A stretch of 21,397 nt of DNA from positions 1 through 21,397 of the forward strand of contig JAMFRX010000557.1 of assembly GCA_026224995.1 (NCBI GenBank), given 5' to 3'. This DNA is from Puia dinghuensis. Its GTDB lineage: Bacteria; Bacteroidota; Bacteroidia; Chitinophagales; Chitinophagaceae. Below are positions 1 to 8,724 of this stretch, in pieces (the stretch's first letter is position 1; each line of letters begins with the position of its first letter). The position numbers were made by a program, and so were the translations under genes. The notes beneath the pieces were generated by a model that was not told the DNA's origin, searched no databases, and worked only from the letters and a program-made list of their open reading frames with translations.

Positions 1-2205
1 GACGATGCTGGTGACCCGGGCGCCGAGGACCTTGCGGATACCGATCTCCTTGGTGCGCTGTTCGGCGGCATAGGTCACCAGTCCGAAGAGGCCCAGGCAG
101 GCGATGAGGATCGCGAAAACGGCGAAGGTGACGAATACCTGGCCCGTTTGCTGGTCGGCATGGTAGAGCTTGTTGAAATCGTTGTCCATGAATGTAAAGC
201 TGAAAGGAACGCCCTGTGCCATGGCATCCCATTTGGCTTGTACCTGCTGAACCAGATTGGGGATATTGCCGCCCTGGAAGCGGAGGGCCATGCTGCCGCG
301 GTTGTCGGAGAGGCTCATGACGAGCGGCAGGACTTTCTCGTGCATGGAGCTATAGTTGAAATCCTTTACAACACCGACGACATGAAAGGCCTGACCTACT
401 AACTGGCCGTTGCCGCTGCGGTTGAAGTCGGGCCGGTAGACCTTTTGGTTGAGGGGGTCTTTGAAGCCCAAGAGCTGGACGGCGGATTCGTTGATGATGA
501 TACCCAGGGAGTCGGTAGGAAACTCTTCTATGGAGAAATTCCGACCTTTTACCATCTGCATGCCCAAAGTGGGGACATAATGTTCGTCTACATAAAGGCT
601 TGTCATGACGATGACGTCTTTGGCACTCAGCGAGATGTCCCGGAACCAGCCGTTCTGGCTATAGCCGCTGCCGTTGGTGGGCATGTCGCCGCTGAGGGTC
701 GCGTCGGTGACGCCTGCGATCTTGAGCACTTCCTTGCGAAAGGTCTTGACGGGATCGCCGGCGGTATAGGCGTTGTGGATGATCATGACCTGGTTGCGGT
801 TGAAGCCCACTTCCCGGCTACGGATAAAGTTGAGCTGACGGTAGATGACCAGGGTGCCGATGATGAGGGCAATGGAAATAAAGAACTGGCCGACGACGAG
901 GGTGCTGCGAAGCCAGCTGCTCTTGAAGCCGGAGGCGATCTGGCCTTTCAGGACTTGAATGGGCTGAAAGGAGCTCAGGTAAAATGCGGGATAGCTGCCG
1001 GCGAGGCAGCCGACCAGGAGTACCAGGAGCACCAGGATGGGCAGGAAGCGACCGGAGAAGAGCATGCCGGCGTGAAGCTCCTTGCCGGATAAGTTATTGA
1101 ACATAGGCAGCAGGAGGAGCGCAAAGCCCAGGGCCAGCACGAGGGCGAAGAGGCTCAGGAGCACGGATTCCGTAAGGAATTGCGCGATGAGATTCCCCCG
1201 CGTCGAGCCAGCCACCTTGCGGATGCCTACCTCTTTAGCACGGTTGGCAGATCGGGCGGTGCTCAGGTTCATGAAGTTCACGCAGGCGATGACCAGGATG
1301 AGGATGGCGATAAAGGAAAACACATAAACATAATTGATATTCCCATTGGGCTCGAACCCATATGAGACATCGGAATGAAGATGGATGTCCGTCAGCGGTC
1401 TCAGGCGGTACCTGAAATGGCTGCCCTGCTTTTCCAGATCCTGAAGGGATGCGTGGAGGACTTCCTGCAGCTGTCTGCTCATATAGGTGTTGATGGTGGC
1501 GTCGACGTCCCTTTGCAGGGATGCCTGGCTCACGCCGGGCTTTGCGAGCACGTAGCTCTGGTAATTGTTGCTGAGCCAGTCGTTATCATCGCGCGGCGGG
1601 ATGTCGCGCAGGGTACGGATAAAGCTAAAATGGAAATGCGACTGGCGGGGGATATCCCGGATGACGCCGGTGACCTTGCAGGTAGTATTGTTTTCCAGAT
1701 CGAGCCGCTTGCCGACGACGTCGGTGCTGCCGAAATAGCGTTTGGCGGTGGTCTCGTCGATGACCAGAGAGTTGGGTTCGTTGAGGGCAGTGTTGGGATC
1801 ACCCTGGATCATCTGCACCGTGAATACCTGAAAGAAGGTGGAGTCGGCGTAAACGAGGTGATGGTCCTGGATCCAATGCCCGGCTTTTTTTACCATGACG
1901 TCGCCCTGGGCGTTGATCCGGACCATCTGTTGGAACTGAGGAAAATCCTTGACGAGGGTCCGTGCCAGGGGCCTGGGGGAGGCAGCTGCGGAGAACTGGG
2001 TATTGTTGAAATACAGATCGGCATCGAGGCGGTAGATACGATCCGCTTTTGTATTATACTTGTCGTAGCTGAGCTCGTCGACCACATAAAGAACGATGAG
2101 CAGGCAGACGCCGAGGCCGGCAGCCAGGCCGATGATGTTGATGGCGGAGAAGCCCTTACTCTTCCAGAGGTTACGCAGGGCGACCTTGAAATAGCTTTTT
2201 ATCAT
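1..2205 (-). CDS. ABC transporter permease (MacB/FtsX type), 3' end beyond window
   Basis: This reading frame is open from ATG at 2205 to the left edge (735 codons) with no stop, so the C-terminus is missing. The protein starts MIKSYFKVALRNLWKSKGFS followed by a hydrophobic helix. A long periplasmic domain (MacB_PCD type) follows, then an FtsX-like membrane block around residues 285-450 containing NFMNLSTARSANRAKEVGIR. A second periplasmic domain and a second FtsX block come next, with EQRTKEIGIRKVLGARVTS at the edge. This two-times-repeated plan of about 790-800 residues is typical of Bacteroidota permeases that work with a separate MacB-like ATPase, usually in efflux or envelope-stress export. 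Only about 60 residues should be missing. It is divergent from the histidine kinase at 2303 across 97 bp. The substrate cannot be told from sequence, and no ATPase gene is visible here. Confidence 0.9.
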   Translation of the reverse strand, partial: MIKSYFKVALRNLWKSKGFSAINIIGLAAGLGVCLLIVLYVVDELSYDKYNTKADRIYRLDADLYFNNTQFSAAASPRPLARTLVKDFPQFQQMVRINAQGDVMVKKAGHWIQDHHLVYADSTFFQVFTVQMIQGDPNTALNEPNSLVIDETTAKRYFGSTDVVGKRLDLENNTTCKVTGVIRDIPRQSHFHFSFIRTLRDIPPRDDNDWLSNNYQSYVLAKPGVSQASLQRDVDATINTYMSRQLQEVLHASLQDLEKQGSHFRYRLRPLTDIHLHSDVSYGFEPNGNINYVYVFSFIAILILVIACVNFMNLSTARSANRAKEVGIRKVAGSTRGNLIAQFLTESVLLSLFALVLALGFALLLLPMFNNLSGKELHAGMLFSGRFLPILVLLVLLVGCLAGSYPAFYLSSFQPIQVLKGQIASGFKSSWLRSTLVVGQFFISIALIIGTLVIYRQLNFIRSREVGFNRNQVMIIHNAYTAGDPVKTFRKEVLKIAGVTDATLSGDMPTNGSGYSQNGWFRDISLSAKDVIVMTSLYVDEHYVPTLGMQMVKGRNFSIEEFPTDSLGIIINESAVQLLGFKDPLNQKVYRPDFNRSGNGQLVGQAFHVVGVVKDFNYSSMHEKVLPLVMSLSDNRGSMALRFQGGNIPNLVQQVQAKWDAMAQGVPFSFTFMDNDFNKLYHADQQTGQVFVTFAVFAILIACLGLFGLVTYAAEQRTKEIGIRKVLGARVTSIV

Positions 2206-2302
2206 GATAAAGGTGTTAGCTGTTAGCTAGGACGAGGGTGAAACGGAAAAAGTTACGGCATTCACAAACTATTCGTATTTTCATATGTAACTGCTTACAG
2301 AC

Positions 2303-3535
2303 GTGTCTAATACAGAAGAATCGATACAACAAGACGTGGAGCGTATCGGCCGAATTGCCGTCATCCCTACCCTGCTGGAAGTGGTAGCCCAGACTACGGG
2401 GATGGGCTTTGCCGCCGTCGCCCGTGTGACCACCGATAGATGGATAGCCTGCGGGGTTAGGGACGAGATCAATTTTGGCCTTCGCCCGGGGGACGAGCTG
2501 AAATTAGAGACCACTATCTGCAACGAGATCAGGGACTCTGGAAAGGCGGTGGTCATAGACTTCGTGAGTGAAGATTCGGAGTTCTGTAACCACCATACGC
2601 CGAAAATGTACGGCTTCGAGAGCTATATTTCCATGCCCATATTTTTACAGGACGGCAGCTTCTTCGGCACCCTTTGCGCCATAGACCCGCGGCCTGCCCA
2701 GCTTAGAAATCCCAGGATCATCGGCATGTTCACGCTTTTCGCCGAGCTGATCTCCTTTCACCTGGCCGCGCTGCACCAGAGTGAGGAGATGAGCCGGCAG
2801 TTGGGTGACAGCAACAGGGTACTGAATAACCTGCGGCATGAGGTGCGGCAATACCAGCATCTTTCCAACCATAACCTGCAGGAGCCTTTGAGGAAGATCC
2901 GGCTGTTCAGCGATATCCTGCTGAAAGCCAACGAGCGCGGCGACGAGGAAAAAATAAGGTCGTCGGCCGGTAAGATCAATAGTTTCGCGCAAGGACTTTC
3001 CGAGCTGATCAGGGATCTGAGCGATTTTTCCGGGCTGGGGCTTGGCGACAAAGCCTTTGAGACCACGGACCTGAACGCTATCCTGCGGAATGTGTGCGAA
3101 CGGCTGGCCTTGCCGATAAAGGAAAAGGGCGCGACGATCGACAGTGAAGTGCTGCACACGATAAAAGCGGTGCCGGGGCAGATCGCCCGGCTGATGTACC
3201 ACCTGCTCAACAATGCGCTGAAATATGCCAGGGCGGACGTGGCCCCGACCATCAGCATCTATTCCAAAGACCTCGGGCCGGGAGATGTTCTCCGCTATCC
3301 GCAGCTGGCGGCACACCGGCACTACTGCGAGCTCCGCTTCGAGGACAACGGCATCGGCATCGAGGCAGATCAGCTGGAAAAGATATTCGACATCAGTCCG
3401 AGGACCTCGTCTAATGGCCTGGGCATCGGGCTGGCTCAGTGCCGGAAGATCGCGCATAATCATGGGGGCATTATCTTTGCCGGGAGTGAGCCTGGCAAGG
3501 GGACGACTTTCTCGGTCGTCCTGCCGATAGAATAG
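2303..3535 (+). CDS. GAF domain-containing sensor histidine kinase
   Basis: 410-residue protein without signal peptide or membrane helices, so a cytosolic kinase. A GAF domain spans roughly residues 18-160. It is followed by a coiled-coil-like linker and a HisKA dimerisation helix with phosphoacceptor His190 in LSNHNLQEPLRKI. The HATPase domain has an N box (YHLLNNALKYA, about 299-309), a G1 box DNGIG at 348-352 and a G2 box NGLGIGL at about 371-377. Family knowledge says GAF domains sense small ligands or redox and light cues; the signal here is unknown. The residue after His190 is Asn rather than the usual Asp/Glu. GTG at 2303 is chosen because an in-frame stop lies at 2288 and no ATG is available upstream of the GAF domain. 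No partner response regulator is adjacent. The next gene starts 12 bp downstream, so the two are probably co-transcribed. Confidence 0.93.
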   Translation: MSNTEESIQQDVERIGRIAVIPTLLEVVAQTTGMGFAAVARVTTDRWIACGVRDEINFGLRPGDELKLETTICNEIRDSGKAVVIDFVSEDSEFCNHHTPKMYGFESYISMPIFLQDGSFFGTLCAIDPRPAQLRNPRIIGMFTLFAELISFHLAALHQSEEMSRQLGDSNRVLNNLRHEVRQYQHLSNHNLQEPLRKIRLFSDILLKANERGDEEKIRSSAGKINSFAQGLSELIRDLSDFSGLGLGDKAFETTDLNAILRNVCERLALPIKEKGATIDSEVLHTIKAVPGQIARLMYHLLNNALKYARADVAPTISIYSKDLGPGDVLRYPQLAAHRHYCELRFEDNGIGIEADQLEKIFDISPRTSSNGLGIGLAQCRKIAHNHGGIIFAGSEPGKGTTFSVVLPIE

Positions 3536-3547
3536 GACAAGCATACC

Positions 3548-4042
3548 ATGCAAATCATACCACTTTTAGCAGAACACTGGGAGGCCGTAAAGGCTATCTA
3601 TGAGGAGGGCATTGCTACTGGTAATGCGACCTTTCAGCTGGAGGCGCCGGGGTGGGCGGAGTGGGACCGGGGGCATTTGGGGCATAGTAGGTTGGTGGTC
3701 TTGGGGTCGGGTTCGGCAGGGGTGGTAATCGGCTGGGCAGCTTTGTCGCCGGTGTCGGGCCGACGGGTGTATGCCGGGGTCGCCGAGGTCAGCGTATATG
3801 TAGCGGCTGCCCGCCGGGGTGAGGGAGTGGGCATCGCTTTGCTGCGGACGTTGATCACCGAGAGTGAGCGGAATGGTATCTGGACTTTACAGGCGGGGAT
3901 CTTTCCGGAAAATATGGCCAGTGTGCGGATACATCTGCAGTGCGGATTCCGGGAGGTAGGACGAAGGGAGCGCATAGGACAGATGAAGGGGGTTTGGCGG
4001 GATACGGTGTTGATGGAGCGGAGGAGTGGAGTGGTGGAATGA
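3548..4042 (+). CDS. GNAT N-acetyltransferase, phosphinothricin/methionine-sulfoximine acetyltransferase-like
   Basis: 164-residue single-domain GNAT enzyme that transfers acetyl from acetyl-CoA to an amino group. The N-terminus YEEGIATGNATFQ and the middle segment GWAALSPVSGRRVYAGVAEV are characteristic of the PAT/Bar/MddA (YwnH) branch. Members of that branch acetylate phosphinothricin, methionine sulfoximine or sulfone, or related amino acids. Motif A for acetyl-CoA binding is RRGEGVGIALL (about residues 89-99), followed by the NMASVRIHLQCGF segment near the C-terminus. Its length matches the family. It starts 12 bp after the histidine kinase stop and is probably in the same transcript. 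The coding strand is notably G-rich near the 3' end. The exact substrate is inferred only from family resemblance; detoxification of a natural amino-acid analogue is one possibility. Confidence 0.88.
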   Translation: MQIIPLLAEHWEAVKAIYEEGIATGNATFQLEAPGWAEWDRGHLGHSRLVVLGSGSAGVVIGWAALSPVSGRRVYAGVAEVSVYVAAARRGEGVGIALLRTLITESERNGIWTLQAGIFPENMASVRIHLQCGFREVGRRERIGQMKGVWRDTVLMERRSGVVE

Positions 4043-4126
4043 TCGGCGGGATTGGGGGATATGGGGTATTTAAGGATTTTATTGATGCCGGGATGCCGGA
4101 GAGGATGGAATCCGTAGATTAGTACG

Positions 4127-5209
4127 ATGAAAAAGGAAATCCGTGCCTTAACGGGTGTCAGAGGTGTTGCCGCATTGTTTGTGGCCTGCTACCATTTCCT
4201 TGAACCGTTCAACCCGAATTGGCCGCCACTATTCCGGGATTTTTTTTTCCATGGCTATCTTTCCGTGGACCTGTTCTTTATTCTGAGCGGATTCGTTATG
4301 TCGCTGTCGTCCAGGAAGCTGTTTGACAACGGAGTGACGGGGCCGGCCTATGGGACCTTTATGAAACGCCGGTTTGCAAGGATCTATCCTATCTATTTTG
4401 TTCTGTCTGTCGTCTACTTCATCTTAAAGTTCAAGATGAAGGGTTGGCTCTTTTTCGGCATCAACCTGACGTTGCTGCAGATCCTGGATCCCAGGGTGTA
4501 TACGATCATAGGTCCAAGCTGGTCCCTGAGCGCGGAGTGGGTGATCTACCTGCTCTTCCCCTTTCTGCTGCTGTTGATCTACCGGTTCCGGAGCAGGGCA
4601 TGGGCCATTGGCTGCTTGCTGGCGGGCTTTGGGCTGCTCGTCTTTGTCGCTACCAATAATAGCGAGTTCCTGAATGGAGTTCAGAAGGTGCCCAGGATCG
4701 AGGGCGATCTGAATAGGTACCGGTCTCTTAGCGCCCTCCTGCGCTGTCTTGCGGAGTACATTATCGGCATCACATTTTATAAAGCCTACGCGGAATATTA
4801 TCCGACTTATTCGAAGTATTACCACTACGCTGCCTTACCCACGACGCTGCTGATACTCGTTTGCCTGTTCATCAATAACAGTGACTTGCTGTTGACGCTT
4901 CTTTTTGCCGTGCTGATCTTTAGCTGCTCGACGGATACGGGGATCGTGGCGAGGTTCCTGGGCTGGACACCAGTGTATTTCCTGGGGGAGATCTCGTATT
5001 CACTATACCTGATGCACGAGATCGTGATCAGCACGGATAGATATATTTTCAAGCACTATTATAGCGGTTCCTACCTGCGCCCGGTGAATATCTCGATCTA
5101 TCTTTTGGCCTTGCTGAGCTTATCGTGGCTGACCTATAAGCTCATAGAAGTTCCTGCCCGGAGATCCTTACGGCGGAGATTAGAAACCCCGGCTATGCCG
5201 GGGTTTTAG
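4127..5209 (+). CDS. Acyltransferase 3 family membrane protein (OafA/YrhL-like)
   Basis: 360-residue integral membrane protein of the acyltransferase-3 family, which moves acetyl or other acyl groups onto exported sugars, peptidoglycan, lipids or antibiotics. The opening is diagnostic: IRALTGVRGVAALFVACYHF (family R and H residues), then GYLSVDLFFILSGFVMS. About ten hydrophobic helices follow, and the end ...KLIEVPARRSLRRRL is the usual basic cytoplasmic tail. There is no C-terminal SGNH domain. Its last codons lie inside the hairpin at 5184-5207, so the terminator is part of the coding sequence (final residues ETPAMPGF). It overlaps the 3' end of the convergent metE by 17 bp. No glycan-synthesis genes are adjacent, so the acceptor is unknown. 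Confidence 0.92.
   Translation: MKKEIRALTGVRGVAALFVACYHFLEPFNPNWPPLFRDFFFHGYLSVDLFFILSGFVMSLSSRKLFDNGVTGPAYGTFMKRRFARIYPIYFVLSVVYFILKFKMKGWLFFGINLTLLQILDPRVYTIIGPSWSLSAEWVIYLLFPFLLLLIYRFRSRAWAIGCLLAGFGLLVFVATNNSEFLNGVQKVPRIEGDLNRYRSLSALLRCLAEYIIGITFYKAYAEYYPTYSKYYHYAALPTTLLILVCLFINNSDLLLTLLFAVLIFSCSTDTGIVARFLGWTPVYFLGEISYSLYLMHEIVISTDRYIFKHYYSGSYLRPVNISIYLLALLSLSWLTYKLIEVPARRSLRRRLETPAMPGF
5184..5207. terminator. Bidirectional intrinsic terminator shared by two convergent genes
   Basis: Perfect 10-bp inverted repeat (AAACCCCGGC / GCCGGGGTTT) with a 3-nt TAT loop and a T-rich flank on the + side. The metE stop codon lies within it and the acyltransferase stop is just past it, so the hairpin also encodes the last residues of the acyltransferase. 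Confidence 0.8.
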
Positions 5210-7495
5210 TCTTCTTACGCATTTGGCGGGCGGCCTGGACCATGTTGATCAGGGCCTGCCTGGTTTCGGGCCATTTGCGCGTCTTGAGGCCGCAGTCGGG
5301 GTTTACCCAGAGGTTACGGACGGGCAGGAGGGCAGCGGCTTTTACTAACAGGGCTTCCATCTCTTCTACCGTAGGGACGCGCGGGGAATGGATATCATAC
5401 ACGCCAGGGCCGATCTCATTGGGGTATTTGAATCCGGCGAAGGCTTCGAGCAGCTCCATTTGCGAGCGGGAGGTCTCGATGGTGATGACGTCGGCATCCA
5501 TGGCGGCGATGTGCTCGATGACATCGTTGAAACACTATAACACATATGCGTGTGGATCTGGGTCTCGTCTTTTACGCCGCTGGCAGAGATGCGGAAGGCT
5601 TTTACAGCCCAGTCCAGATACACGGGGCGATCTTTTTTCCGCAGGGGCAGCCCTTCCCGGATGGCGGGCTCGTCGATCTGGATGACGCGGATGCCGGCTT
5701 TCTCCAGGGCTACTACTTCATCGCGGATGGCCAGGGCGATCTGGTTGGTGGTGACGGAGCGTGGCTGGTCGTCGCGGACGAAGGACCACTGCAGGATGGT
5801 CACCGGACCGGTGAGCATGCCCTTCATAAGCTTTTTGGTCTGCTTACGGGCGAAGCTGCTCCATTGGACCGTCATATCCCGGGGGCGGCTGACGTCGCCA
5901 TAGATGACAGGGGGCTTCACGCAGCGGCTTCCATAGCTCTGGACCCAGCCATATTGCGTGAAGAGAAAGCCTTCCAGCTGTTCGCCGAAGTATTCCACCA
6001 TGTCATTGCGTTCAAATTCGCCGTGGACGAGGACGTCGAGGCCGATCTCTTCCTGCCAGCGGATAGCCTCCACCGTGGCATCCTGGATAGCGGCATCGTA
6101 TTGTTCCTGGGTGATCTCACCCTTTTTTTGCCGGGCGCGGAGCTGCCTGATCTCATCTGTTTGCGGGAAGGACCCGATGGTCGTCGTCGGGAAGAGGGGC
6201 AGCTTGTACAGACCAAGCTGCAGTTCCTGGCGTACGGGGAAGGGGCTTTTGCGTTGGGCATCGCCCTGGTGGATGGCCTGGACACGCGCTTTGACGGAGC
6301 TCTTGTGGATCAGCCCGCTGGTCTTCCGGCTTTGGATGGCTTGCTGGTTGTCTTCCAACAAGTGGATGGCGCCCGCGGCGATGGCCTTGAGGTCGCGGAG
6401 CTCGTGAAGCTTTTGCTTGGCAAAGGCCATCCAGGACCTGATCTCTTCCGGTAGGGCGGTCTCCATGTCCAGATCGAACGGCGAATGCAGCAGCGAACAG
6501 CTAGGGGCGATGAACACCCTACCCTCGCCTAGCATCTCCCTGGCATTTTGGATAAGCGATAAGGAACGTTGATAGTTGTTGATCCAGATATTGCGGCCGT
6601 CTACGACACCCAGGGATAGGGAAAGCTTGTCGGGAATGGCTTTAAGTATTTCGTCCAGCTGTTGGGGCGCCCGGACGAGGTCTATGTGGAGTGCGCAGAC
6701 CGGCAGCGAGACGGCAAGGGAGGTGTTGTCGCCCAGCGCATCGAAGTAGGTGGCAACCATGATCTTGAGATGGGGGCAGCGGTCTTTGATCGCCTGGTAT
6801 GCATAGACGAAGGCGTTGCGTTGATCCTGGGTGAGATCGAGCGCGAGAAAGGGTTCGTCGAGCTGTATCCAGTCTATATTATAATCGTCCTTGAGCTTGT
6901 TGAGGATCTCAATGTATACCGGCACAAGCTTTTTGATGAGGCTGATACGATCGAAGCCGGGCTCTTTTTCTTTCCCAAGGAGGAGATACGATACCGGGCC
7001 GAGGAGCACGGGCTTGGGGACTTTCCCGAGGAAGCCGGCGGCGGCGCTGACATCGTTGAAGATCTTCGTGGAGAAGACTTTGAACTCCTGGTTACTGGTG
7101 AACTCGGGAACGATGTAATGGTAATTCGTGTCGAACCACTTGGTCATTTCCATCGCCGTGATATCGAGACCGTCTTTTTGATAGCCGCGGGCCATGGCAA
7201 AGTAGAGGTCGATCTCGGCATTGTCGCGGACGTCGGTGACCACAGGCGTATAGCGTGCGGGGATGACACCCAGGAGCAGGGACATGTCCAGGACCTGATC
7301 ATAGAAGCTGAAATCGTTGCAGGGGATGAGGTCGATGCCTGCCTCTTGCTGCAGCCGCCAATGTTGTTCGCGGAGATTTTTGGCGACAAGAAATAGCTGT
7401 TTTCTGGTAATACGGCCTGCCCAGTACTGTTCACAGGCCTTTTTGAGCTCACGATGGGCGCCCACACGGGGATAGCCCAGATTGTTTGTCAGCAT
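5193..7495 (-). CDS. metE: Cobalamin-independent methionine synthase MetE, interrupted by a one-base frameshift
   Basis: MetE moves the methyl group of 5-methyltetrahydropteroyl-triglutamate to homocysteine, the last step of methionine synthesis, without B12. The N-terminal domain begins MLTNNLGYPRVGAHRELKKA. The catalytic C-terminal domain begins near LPLFPTTTIGSFPQT. Zinc ligands are His650 and Cys652 (HTHMC), then the Glu of VITIETSRS and the Cys of NPDCGLKTRKW. Those last two are in a different frame. The frame breaks at 5530-5532, right after HMCYS, where one base is missing. Left unrepaired, the product ends near 5366 with a scrambled tail and lacks two zinc ligands. Restored length is about 767 residues, normal for the family. 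ATG 7495 is preferred over an upstream TTG because MLTNN is the family start. A cobalamin riboswitch lies upstream. A real mutation, an assembly error and recoding are all possible. Confidence 0.93.
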
Positions 7496-7580
7496 ACGCA
7501 AAAACTTTTAGGTTAAACATTAAATGAATAATGCCTTTACGTTTATGAGTATGCTTCCGGAATTTGGTGTAAGAGAGGAC

Positions 7581-7596
7581 CAGCCACTGCGGGCTG
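7581..7596 (-). promoter_or_regulatory. Hairpin in the metE leader, possible riboswitch expression platform
   Basis: A 5-bp stem (CAGCC / GGCTG) with a 6-nt loop lies about 40 nt downstream of the aptamer on the metE strand. Cobalamin riboswitches usually carry a downstream hairpin whose loop pairs with the aptamer core. This one is in a suitable place, but I could not prove the pairing. No U-run follows it, which would fit control of translation or folding rather than simple termination. Confidence 0.35.
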
Positions 7597-7636
7597 TACC
7601 TGACTTCTGCTTCAAACTGCGAAAGCATTCGTCCGG

Positions 7637-7727
7637 TTTTCAGGCAAGTATCTGGCTCACCTTTTTTACAAGGTATTACAGTTGCGCAACAGCCCGTGAT
7701 TCGCACACGGTTCCTTTATCCTGAAAA
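7637..7727 (-). ncRNA. Cobalamin riboswitch aptamer, compact form
   Basis: On the metE strand the segment shows the conserved core: AAAGGAACCG, a CGTG...CACG hairpin, GCGCAACTGTAATACC, and a B12-box-like AGCCAGATACTTGCC at about 7643-7657. The ends close with a perfect 8-bp P1 helix (TTTTCAGG at 7727-7720 with CCTGAAAA at 7644-7637). The P6-side hairpin is very short (ACCTT...AAGGT). At about 91 nt this is smaller than the classic 200-nt aptamer. It begins six bases after the stop of the BtuF-like gene and lies in the metE leader. The expected logic is that B12 binding turns off the B12-independent enzyme. Confidence 0.88.
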
Positions 7728-7732
7728 CGACA

Positions 7733-8683
7733 TTAAAGTAAAGAACTGGACGCTAAGGTAGGAAAATCTTGCAATGCCGCTGTTTTATTTTTCAGCTTTT
7801 GAGGTAGCTGGAACAAAGATGGGTGGAACAAGGCTGCGAGAATTTCGATGCCGTCGACGAGGGTAGATGGTGATGGCTGCGTGAACAGATCGAAATCGGC
7901 GAGGAAGACCTGACCGTCTTTTACAGCCTGGATCTCTTGCCAGCCCTGATTGGATGTGAGACGGTGCAGCTCTTCCCTGGTACGGTCCAGATGAAATCCG
8001 CAGGGGGCGACGACGATGGTCTGAGGGTCATACATCCTGATCTTTTCCCAGGGGATGACGATGCTGTAGCCGCCGGGGTTGCTGAGCATGTCTATACCGC
8101 CGGCGAGGGCGATCTGGAAAGGAATCCAATGGCCGCAGTTGTAGATCGGGTCTATCCATTCCAGCAGGGAGACACGTTTGAGGGGCATGCCTTCTTTACG
8201 AAGCGTGTCGAGGATACGGCTCGTCCTTTTTTGCAAAGCGGCCAGATAGCTATAGGCGGCGTCTTCGCGGCCCATGGCTTTTGCGATGGTAACGGCGGTA
8301 GCATACACGTCGTTTAAGTTAGCGGGGGTCAGCGGGATGATCTCCGGTCTTTTTTGCAACTTGGCTACGGCGGCGGCGGTACACTTGGTATCGATCTGGC
8401 ATACTTCGCAGGTATCCTGTGTGAAGATGATATCCGGGGCTATCTGCTGGAGGAGCTCTTCTTCCACATAGTAGAGGCTCTTCCCCTGAGCCTTGGCCGC
8501 ACGGAAGACCGCATCTATCTCTGCGCTGGTATATTGCCTGCCTTCCGTGATGCAACGGACGATGGTGGATTTTTCGGCCAGGGCCTGGTCGTGGCACTCG
8601 AATGTGACGCCATGAAGGGCATCCTGAAGACCCATGTCGTAGATCATTCGGGTGGCGGCGGGAAGGAAGGAGCAGACTTTCAT
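7733..8683 (-). CDS. BtuF-like cobalamin/metal substrate-binding protein lacking a signal peptide
   Basis: 316-residue protein of the TroA/BtuF periplasmic-binding-protein fold (Peripl_BP_2). The start MKVCSFLPAATRMIYDMGL is the first strand and helix of the domain. The pattern ...GVTFECH...TSAEIDAVFR...SLYYVEEELLQQIAPDIIFTQ and the cysteine-rich TCEVCQIDTKC are typical of the cobalamin-binding subgroup. The second lobe carries VSLLEWIDPIY and HWIPFQIALAGG. An in-frame TAA four codons upstream of ATG 8683 rules out a missed signal peptide. The protein therefore seems cytosolic, or not Sec-exported, unlike classic BtuF. No permease or ATPase gene is next to it. The cobalamin riboswitch of metE starts six bases after its stop, which strengthens a link to B12. 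Ligand binding itself is inferred. Confidence 0.85.
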   Translation of the reverse strand: MKVCSFLPAATRMIYDMGLQDALHGVTFECHDQALAEKSTIVRCITEGRQYTSAEIDAVFRAAKAQGKSLYYVEEELLQQIAPDIIFTQDTCEVCQIDTKCTAAAVAKLQKRPEIIPLTPANLNDVYATAVTIAKAMGREDAAYSYLAALQKRTSRILDTLRKEGMPLKRVSLLEWIDPIYNCGHWIPFQIALAGGIDMLSNPGGYSIVIPWEKIRMYDPQTIVVAPCGFHLDRTREELHRLTSNQGWQEIQAVKDGQVFLADFDLFTQPSPSTLVDGIEILAALFHPSLFQLPQKLKNKTAALQDFPTLASSSLL

Positions 8684-8724
8684 ATCATGGTTTTACGGCT
8701 GATGCAAGATAGGAAAATTCGGGG

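Noticed and set aside
1375..2226. Long plus-strand frame across the ABC permease
   Set aside because: It is the antisense shadow of a clear permease that continues open to the window edge on the minus strand.
2217..2231. Tandem GTTAGCT repeat before the permease start
   Set aside because: Only two short copies; too little to call an operator or a functional repeat.
2645..3553. 302-codon minus-strand frame opposite the histidine kinase
   Set aside because: No domain pattern; the plus strand has all kinase boxes.
5530..5533. Programmed frameshifting at the metE T-run
   Set aside because: The short GTTTC run is not a classic slippery heptamer and I see no stimulatory structure; a mutation or sequence error is simpler.
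7449..7706. Minus-strand 85-codon frame in the metE leader
   Set aside because: It overlaps the cobalamin riboswitch and the metE start and has no protein-like pattern.
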